This document shows positions 21,650-28,893 of a DNA stretch of 28,893 bases, one piece after another. Within the stretch, counting starts at the first letter, position 1. Every line of letters begins with the position of its first letter. Source of the DNA: Sperchopsis tessellata (Eukaryota > Arthropoda > Insecta > Coleoptera > Hydrophilidae); the NCBI GenBank assembly GCA_033557685.1, contig JAWQRN010000500.1, forward strand, positions 1 to 28,893, in the 5' to 3' direction. The notes beneath the pieces were generated by a model, which was not told the DNA's origin, ran no database searches, and was given only the letters and a program-made list of their open reading frames with translations. The position numbers and the translations under genes are program-made.

Positions 21650-22560
21650 TCACCCATGTGCTTTCACTGTAAGGGCTCACGCAATTCTTGAGACAGAAAA
21701 ATTGTTTTTTTACCGCGAGGTTAATTCAAAAGTTCGGGTACTCAAAATCCAGTTCAACAATCTTCTCCAACTGGTGGAAATGTCATATCGTTCCACACAT
21801 CATCCCCATAAACTGTTAACCTAGGTACAGACGTTGTAAATATATCGATTTTTATGAATCGTTTCGCTAATAAATTGGCTTAAAAACAAGTAAATCCCAT
21901 TTATATATCTGGCCTTAGTCAAACATCCATCCTAGGTAGAACATTTCGAATTATTTATCAAATCATTTTACTTTATAATTGATCAATACAGCTTCTATAA
22001 TCTAAAGTTGTAGTTGTAGAGGAAATTAATTCCAGGTTTACAGCAACGCCACTCTCACCTGAATTAAAGCAAACATATTTTTCGTTTCCATTGATTTATC
22101 TTAATTTCGGGAACTCAGCATCTATAGACCTTTCTGTAGAAGGAAACTTTTATCCTCTCATAATACCTTTGCTAACTGTCATAGGTAACCTTTCAGGATT
22201 ATTATCCATATTTGGGTATATACTCATGAGAAAGGTTCAGCCCAACAATATCATATGGTTTCTATATAAATCTTCGACATCTCGTGAGGATATGTTTCGT
22301 TTATGTTCGGAAGTAGATGAACCCCCACGCTCATCCAGTGACTTTATGACTGAGAAGCATTTCGTTGTAAACAGTACTCGTGATGGGGACTGCAGATATA
22401 TCGTCAACTTTCGTTTAGAAATCTGGGGTCTAGGGGTCTTGCTCAAAGGTTTTAAAACCTAATGCAAAGCAATGAAATTGCCTCCAAAAATCATTATTCA
22501 ACCTGTGTTTGTCGTCTCTGGAAGAACGCAGCTTGAGCGAACATGGCATGTCGTAAATTC
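21650..22560 (+). pseudogene. BEL/Pao retrotransposon gag-pol relic
   Basis: This is part of the polyprotein of a BEL/Pao LTR element, between the gag zinc knuckle and reverse transcriptase. FHCKG and then, one frame over, HAILETEK near 21660-21700 recall the last gag zinc-binding stretch. GLSQTSILGRTF near 21915 and FTATPLSPELK near 22040 fit the aspartic protease region. In the frame 22091-22462, IDLSVEGNFYPLIIP corresponds to the protease C-terminal IDLLLGAD-type segment, here without the Gly-Ala-Asp. FGYILMRKVQ (22211-22240) and EKHFVVNSTRDGDCRYIV (22351-22404) match the conserved linker before RT. The frame then dies. RT, RNase H and integrase are not seen downstream, so this is an internal fragment. 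Assignment rests on motif order recalled for the family. Confidence 0.7.
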
Positions 22561-24099
22561 TCACACTATTACTTATATTTCATAAATAGGATTTCAGTTG
22601 AGATTTAGGGAGATTTATGGATAGGTTTCTTCTGTAATTCCATTAATCCATCATACCCTGAACAAACTTCTGAGTAGCATATTTGGACTAATCTGCATAT
22701 TCTTGTTGTTAACTGTTTTTGTTTTTATATGAGCAATAATTTTGAATACGTTTTGACGTAATTAATATAATTAGTACATTTAAGAGAATACTATTTCTAA
22801 GAATATATTGTTACATATGAGGTCCTTGGTATACTTGGTATTTAATTCACCTTCAAATCTGAACGATGTGAAAGCTGTGCAGACGTGTGTATAATAGGTT
22901 TTCCATTGTTGTTTACGAGTTAGGTACCATGTATGCGATCTATGGGTCACTATCAGCGTCGGAAGGACATTTCTTTCTGGTATAAAACCGTTAAAAATAT
23001 AATCAGTGAACATTTTGTACACGAGCACCCTTTTAAAGCAGCTTTTATAATTTTTTCAACAAAACATTTATTCTACCAATATAATATCCAGCTGTTGCTA
23101 TTTCTTATTTGTGTTGAATTAGTTCAGAAATACTTCGGGAGATAATAATAAAAATATTATAAATATAAATATATGCTCTGTATTACAGTAATATTATTAT
23201 TCACCTAAATTTCCGAATACAAAATATGATTATTTAGCATAATAATATTGTTACTACTAAAATACATAAGAATATTGCTTTACAACGAATATAAAGCGAT
23301 GTCAAATCAAAAAATGTTTGAATATATTGTCTGAAAGTTCTCTGCATATAATTGTGTGGACTTGGTTGGAGGCGAATTGCTGAAAATAAGAATCCCGAAC
23401 CATGTGATTAGAACGATAGTGAATGTCTTTCGGGTGTGCAGTGTTTACGTTAAGTTACACCAAAATAACATTATATTCACAATACCTATACTTACGCCAT
23501 GGGCCTTAACTCAGTTTGATTTCAATGATTTTTAACATTTATACAATGAAACTTAATTGACGTTTGGCTCTCGATGAAGTATCATTCAGATGTATTTATT
23601 CTCCTCCGGGATGTAGGCGATAATTGAGAGTAACCTCTCTTAGTTGTTATATTCTGCAAGTTATAATTTTTATACAAGAAAACTCTTTTTTAAAAATAAT
23701 GTTTTTTTTTTTTGTTTTTTCCTATCATAAATACAGACTAATGCATCGTGTTGTTTAGTTGACAAGATAAGAACTATTTTACCTAACTATTTATGTTATG
23801 CTATTATATGAAAATGAGACGCAATATTTACAATTACTCTTATTCTAGAACAAAGTTGTGAAATGCAGATTCGACATTTTCTGTTATCTGTGTCACGTCG
23901 GAGTTTTGAGGGACATGTTGTTTCCCCACAGCTTTTCCCCCACAAAAACGAAAGCAAATCGGGTTACGCTTTCGTTAGAAGATTACTGTATTACTGAAAT
24001 AACAATTATATTTTTTTCATTATCAATTAACAAGTTAGTATTTCCAATTGAATAATACTGTATTAGATCCAGGATTATATCTTCATCTATTTTCTTTTC
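22561..24099. other. Non-coding stretch, nothing recognised
   Basis: A+T-rich, with a T-run near 23701-23717. Overlapping open frames at 22780-23028 (minus) and 22933-23145 (plus) have no motif I can name. An LTR of the errantivirus-like relic could lie here, but no paired copy is available in the window to show it. Confidence 0.45.
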
Positions 24100-25400
24100 A
24101 AATGATTTGGATTTACTTTGGGAGTTTCAAATTGTCGAATTATTTCTTTATTATTTTCAATTATTTCTCCAAATATATTAAAATTACACTTTTTAGGTAA
24201 TTATATAATGATCGATTTTTTTATTTTTTATATCCTCTTGTTTCAAATTCATGTTTTACCAAATTTTATTGAATTGATGAAATTAAATATAAATGTTGAT
24301 TGATTGATTTATTTTTATTTGTGAATTCTACTAAATGTATTGAACAATTATTTAACTCCTCATTTTTAATGTTTGAATACAAATAGGTTCCTGATTTGTT
24401 TATAAATTTTGAAAAATTGATACTTTTTTTAATGGATTTCTTCTTTAGTTGCAAATATATTATCGTTTTCCTCTTGGATAATTGTATCAAGAATGATATC
24501 TATTAACATTTGATGTATAGGTAGACTTGATACCTTGTAATTTTATCATTATAAAATGAAATTTTTGGCAATATCATGTAATAAAATCATTTACTGAAAT
24601 TTTCCCAGTAGGATGTTTATCTTGAATTAATATTGAAATAATTGATCATAGGGTGATATAAATGGGTGAATAATTCCCTTTAATGTAAATATTATCGAAC
24701 GAGTTATTTTAGTTACAATTGGAGTTAATTTAAATATTTCTGTTCCTAATTTTAAATTAAATTTGAGAACTTAGTTACATTAATAAGCGTCTCGGTAATT
24801 TTGTTTAAATTTTCATATATTAATTTTTCAGTATCATTTACATGTTTTTCAAATTTAAATTATATATGAAATTGCATATTCAATTGTTTAAATTAATTTT
24901 CTTGTCGAGATTCTAATTGATTAAGAATATTTTCAATTTCTGTTTTATCATAATTATCCAGCATTATAGGTATTTTGCCATACATTTCTTAGGCGTTTGA
25001 CAGAGTATAAATATTTAAAATAAGTTTCGGATCATTCTGAATTGAGTTCAATTTTGTTTAATTGAAATTCGATTTGATTTATACGTTTTTCTGAATTTTA
25101 ATATACAGTCAATACTTGTTGGACTGGAAATTTGTATATAATGGTAAAATCTTGATGTTTAATTTTGTGTCTCCTATTTCTGTCTACAGGTTATTCTTAA
25201 TTTTTATTTCTTTTGTAAATATCCGTTAGATTGTCATTATTAATATTATTGCCAGGATTTGCCGGTGGTTTTCATTTAGAATAACACGGTATCTTTTAGT
25301 TTATTTTAATTTAGTATTTGTTGTTTAGTTTTTGAATGAAGTTTTATTTTTAACATTTTTTTACGGATATTAATTTAGTTTTTATAGTATTAAATTTATT
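24100..25400 (-). pseudogene. env-like region of an errantivirus-type Ty3/gypsy relic
   Basis: Downstream of the integrase on the same strand lies about 1.3 kb of broken frames rich in Lys, Asn and Ile. It shows short helical, coiled-coil-like segments, and an order of pieces that resembles the envelope gene of insect errantiviruses. The longest surviving frame is 24266-24490. The position after pol, where errantiviruses keep env, is the main support. Stops and frameshifts occur throughout and no intact signal peptide, cleavage site or membrane anchor can be followed, so it is a fossil. A non-env third ORF is the alternative. Confidence 0.45.
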
Positions 25401-25559
25401 CGTACATAAATAGTATTAGTTTCGGGTTCAAATCTTTGTTCTGCTTGTATCTTATCTTTTTGTTTTTCTATGTTTTTTTTTTAACTTTTCTTCTATAATT
25501 TAGCGGTGTTTTACCTGTTCAATAATATATTCGTTTATGATTAAATTTTCCGTTTTGTC

Positions 25560-26110
25560 AAAAGGTATTATATTTGATAATTTTCCTGGTATTATTTGGA
25601 ATGGTGTAAATTTTGTAGTATTGTGTATTGAATGGAAGCTTTAAAATCTTACATTTGTTTAAGAATTTTCTGTACTAATTCGGTGATGTTTAATTTTGTT
25701 TCGATTTAAATACACTTTTAAAATTTGGTATAAAATGATGGATCATTGTCTGTTACAATTTCGTTGCATAGGCCATAATGTGAAAAATAATGAGATATGT
25801 TTTCTAATATTGTTGTAGATAATTGGTCTTCAATTTTATATGCTTGTGCATATTTTGAAAATGCATCTATGATTGTTAGAACTTTATATTTGTTTATAAA
25901 TAATATGTCCTGTTGGTATTGGCATTTTTTGTGGATGTCTATCAATTTTTGAAAAATTGCATATTTCGCAATTATTTATATACTCGGTTACGCCTTTTTC
26001 TAAATTTGGCCAATAATGCCAATCATTTAAAGCATTTGTTACTTAATTTTATTCCTCGATACATTATTTTGCCTGATAATATTCAATTAATTTAGATTTC
26101 TTCTCAATTT
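25560..26110 (-). pseudogene. Integrase of the errantivirus-type Ty3/gypsy relic
   Basis: The integrase inserts element DNA into the chromosome. The best frame (25718-25945) has VLTIIDAFSKYAQAYKIED with the first catalytic Asp, HYFSHYGLCNEIVTDND with the second, and then FYTKF. The position after the second Asp, usually Gly, is Asp. The frame ends before the catalytic Glu. Post-integrase sequence follows soon after, which suggests that the third catalytic motif is deleted. The N-terminal zinc-binding segment is only traceable as scattered pieces near 25960-26100. It lies between RNase H and the env-like region, the standard Ty3/gypsy order. Confidence 0.85.
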
Positions 26111-26449
26111 CTTCAACGTCTAATAAAATATTAGTTGTTATAATTTTTAACAAATTACTTCAGTTTCGTCTTATTACTCATGGTATTTTCTGGTGTGGAT
26201 ATATCTTTGAACCTATTTAATATGTCTTCTTCAGTAAATGCATATGCCATGTTACAATAAATTCGCGAGTGAACTGTACCAGTTCCTTTAGCTTTTTGTT
26301 CTCTTTTTTGTTTATCTTTCATCTAGTTCTTCTAGATCTTGTAGTGTATAATGGTCTGCTATAGATTCCATAGAAGTGTTGGTATTCGTTGTTTTGTCAT
26401 TAAGATTTAATGTCATAAAGCAACAGATACTTTATTAGTTTTTCCTTTT

Positions 26450-27303
26450 TTATATTTAATTTCATAATTGTAATCTATTAATTTCAATTTCTAACAAGTT
26501 AATTGTGCATTTGGTTCTTCTAATGAATATAGCCTAGTGATAGGTTTATGATTCGTTTCTATAATAAATTTTCTTCCAAAAACATAGGGTCTAAAATCTT
26601 CTGTAGCCCAAACTATAGCTAAAAGTTTATGTTGTATTATAATTTCTTTCGGCATCATTTAATGTTTGGCTGACACAAGCAACTGGTCTGATTTCTTTTG
26701 ATAGTAATTCTGCTAATGCTTCATTTGATGCATTTGTTGTTAATGTGAATGTTGTATCCATTTGTGTTTTGGTGCATTCGACACTAGATTTGGACAAGTT
26801 TTAAATGTATTATTCATCGATATTAATTTCTGCGTTCATTTTTAATTTCAATGTGAATGGTTTTGTCGTAGTATCCTAACAATCGTAGAAATCCTTTAAT
26901 TACTATTTTTTTGTTGTTGGCACCTTACCTCTTTTAATTACTTCTTTTTTGGATTATATTTTATTCCTTCGTTTGTTATTATATTTCCTAAAAATTCAGT
27001 GTTCTTTTTAAAAAAATAACATTTATCGAATTCCAATTTTAAATTACTTTCTCTTAGTCTGTCAAATATGTTTTTAAATGATTTACTATGTTCTTCCAAA
27101 TTTCGTAAAAAAATTATGATATTATCTAAATATAATAAACAATGTTAATTGATTTGTTTTCTAAAAATGTGTTTCATCATCCTTTGAGATGTCTCTGGTG
27201 CATTTTTTAGTCCAAACGTTATTTTCTTAAATTTATAACGTCCGGATTCTGTGTTGAAAGCTGTTTTTTTCCTTGTCAATCGATAACCGCTACTGAGATC
27301 TAG
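26450..27303 (-). pseudogene. Reverse transcriptase and RNase H of the errantivirus-type relic, 5' end cut off
   Basis: The minus strand from 27303 reads LDLSSGYR, a small deletion, then KTAFNTESGRYKF, FGLKNAP (27198-27218) and LLYLDNIIIFL with the catalytic box as YLDN (27121-27132) instead of YLDD. LEEHSKSFKNIFDRLR, FLGNIITNEGIK and the RNase H part follow, with TLTTNASNEALAELLS near 26740, where the first RNase H Asp is Asn. Several frameshifts and stops break the chain. Both lost catalytic residues show it is inactive. The sequence stops at 27303, where a plus-strand LINE begins, so the upstream RT motifs, protease and gag are absent from the window. Confidence 0.9.
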
Positions 27304-28893
27304 GGGGAGGTGATATATCAGCATAGGAGCTATTAACAGGTGAAAGAGGGACGTATGATTAAAAAAACGGCAAATAATAGCCCTTATAGCTGAAAAAGGT
27401 GAGAGAGTTGAAGATAGAGAGGAAATCCTTGAAGTGGTTAGAAAATGTTACCAAGAACTATATAGAAATGAACGTAACCATATATACATATCTTCCGAGG
27501 AAGAAATTCCTCCAATATTACTTTCAGAAGTTGCACTAGCTCTAAAATCAATGAAGTATGGAAAAGCACCCTGAGAAGATGGGATCATTGTTGACATTCT
27601 AAAAATTGCTGGAGATGGGATATATACATTCCTGGCAAAACTGTATACGTCATGCATTGAAACAAAACAGATACCAGCATCTTGGAACAATGCAACAATT
27701 ATTTTAAGCCACAAAAAGGAAATACAGAAGAAGAAGAAACATTTCAGTCTCACATATGTGGCTTATAGGATCCTTACCAAAATGATTACGAATCGCCTTA
27801 TAGACCAATTCGATTCGTTTTCGGAAAGGATGTAGCACTATTGACCACATTCGCACGCTGCGTGAATTGCTATCTAGATGTAATGAGTATAACCTGCCAC
27901 TATGATGTGTTTTCGTAGACTACGAGAAAGCATTTGACTCGATCAAGACATCTGTAGTTATTAAAGCTTTGGTCCAAAATTGCAGTCCATATGCACACAT
28001 ACGCTAATTCAAAACATCTAGAGCAAGCCACATCAAACGTTAAAATACATCAGGAAACGTTAGACAAGGAGGCACCATATCACCGAAGTTATTCAGTGAA
28101 GCTTTTGAGTATATGTTTCGGAAATTAACATGGGAAGAAACGGGCATTAAAGTGAATGAATAATATATTAACCATTTGCGATTTGCAGATGCTATCGTGT
28201 TATTTGCACACACTATCGAAGAAGTCCAAGAAATAATGATTGATCGGATTCTGAAAGTAGGGTTGTAGGTCATAGTATGAAGCTTAGAAAAACGAAAATT
28301 ATGGTCAATGGGCTAGCTATTCCAGCCAATGTGTACATAGAAGGCACACTAATCGAAACCGTAACATCATACATGTATTTGGGCCATCTCATAACAATGG
28401 ATGGGGATATTTCTTTAGAGATAGCGTGATGACGTCTAAGTAACATATTTAAGTCGCAGATACCTATTGTGTTTGAAACGAAGGGTTTTCGATCAGTGTA
28501 TTTTGCCTGTGATGACGTATGCTTGTGAGACGTGGACATTAAAGGCTTCGCATATACAGAAGCTCCAAACAACGCAAATAAGTATTGAAAGATACACGAA
28601 GGGTTTGAGAATTAGTGATAGAAGACGTTGTGCATGGATAAGAAGTCAGACTATGTTCAGGGATGTTATAGGTACAGTAAAGACGCAAAAGTGGAAATAC
28701 ACAGGACAGAAGGCGAGCAGATCAGAGATGGTCAAAGGAGTTAATCATGTGGGAACTATAAGACAACATAAGACCAAGACGAATACCAAATGATAGGTAG
28801 GACAGAGAACTCAGAAGTTAGAAGAATGCACAACCGTGGTCAGTGGAAGGAACTTGGGGAGGCCTTCATCTAGTAGTGGCTGATTATGATTAT
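27304..28893 (+). pseudogene. 5'-truncated RTE-type LINE reverse transcriptase
   Basis: The RT-domain part of an RTE-clade LINE. EKGERVEDREEILEVVRK starts near 27392. LLSEVALALKSMKYGKAP (about 27519) is followed by a stop. Further along are IPASWNNATIILSHKK, FVDYEKAFDSI (about 27911) with a catalytic Asp, LRFADAIVLFAH with the active box FADA instead of FADD (28182-28193), YMYLGHLITMDGDIS (about 28374), and LPVMTYACETWTLKASHIQ in the frame 28467-28793. The final residues (LGEAFI near 28857) and the TGATTATGATTAT tail mark the 3' end. The endonuclease is missing, as usual for 5'-truncated copies. It is less decayed than the gypsy relic it interrupts. The lost Asp and the stops make it inactive. 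Confidence 0.9.
28876..28893 (+). repeat. TGATTAT-type tail of the RTE-like LINE
   Basis: GGCTGATTATGATTAT closes the window. RTE elements often end in short tandem repeats of this kind, so the element's 3' boundary is at or just beyond the window end. Confidence 0.6.

Noticed and set aside
22780..23145. Overlapping open frames on both strands (82 and 70 codons)
   Set aside because: No family motif on either strand. Overlapping open frames on opposite strands suggest composition, not coding.
23701..23717. T-run considered as a minus-strand poly(A) tail of a retrocopy
   Set aside because: No coding or SINE-like sequence lies on the side where a retrocopy body would be.
28040..28572. Minus-strand open frames of 77 and 100 codons
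   Set aside because: They are shadows of the RTE-type RT on the plus strand.
1..28893. Bacterial features such as CRISPR arrays, operons, ribosome binding sites or riboswitches
   Set aside because: The repeat content is eukaryotic, and no spaced direct-repeat array or operon-like gene layout exists.

Overview
The window is A+T-rich eukaryotic DNA, most likely from an arthropod genome and probably an insect. The evidence is the repeat mix: a mariner, an errantivirus-like Ty3/gypsy element, a BEL/Pao element, and four LINE families that include an FP-domain ORF1 type and a restriction-like-endonuclease type. I recognise no host gene. Every coding signal I can name is a decayed transposable element, broken by stops, frameshifts or deletions, so all are annotated as pseudogenes.

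Layout. 1-5850: a TA microsatellite, an unrecognised partial open frame, a short hairpin, and a 684-bp inverted-repeat element (2818-3501) that holds internal direct repeats. 5851-6886: 3' part of an R4/Dong-like LINE on the plus strand. 7505-9020: a tRNA-like SINE head, then an inverted pair and a single copy of a motif resembling a hammerhead-ribozyme core. 10050-12765: an FP-ORF1 plus APE/RT LINE with an internal deletion. 13250-15640: a second APE-type LINE ending at a (TA)n tract. 16328-17062: a head-to-head arrangement of a repeat of about 350 bp, with a hammerhead ribozyme motif on the minus strand of one copy and a destroyed motif in the inverted copy. 17063-19996: nothing recognisable. 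19997-21190: a dead mariner on the minus strand. 21650-22560: a BEL/Pao gag-pol relic on the plus strand. 24100-27303: an errantivirus-like relic on the minus strand (RT, RNase H, integrase, then an env-like region). 27304-28893: a 5'-truncated RTE-type LINE inserted into it, whose 3' tail coincides with the window end.

The strongest candidate for something new is 16328-17062. Its minus strand at 16390-16431 reads as a type I hammerhead: stem I, CTGATGA, stem II, GAAA, a minimal CACGTG stem III, and a TC cleavage dinucleotide. It sits in a short tandem-like unit, as known for Penelope-like element repeats and animal retrozymes. Looser versions of the same signature occur at 7981-8241 and 8984-9020. 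All of this was read by eye; no database search or folding was run.
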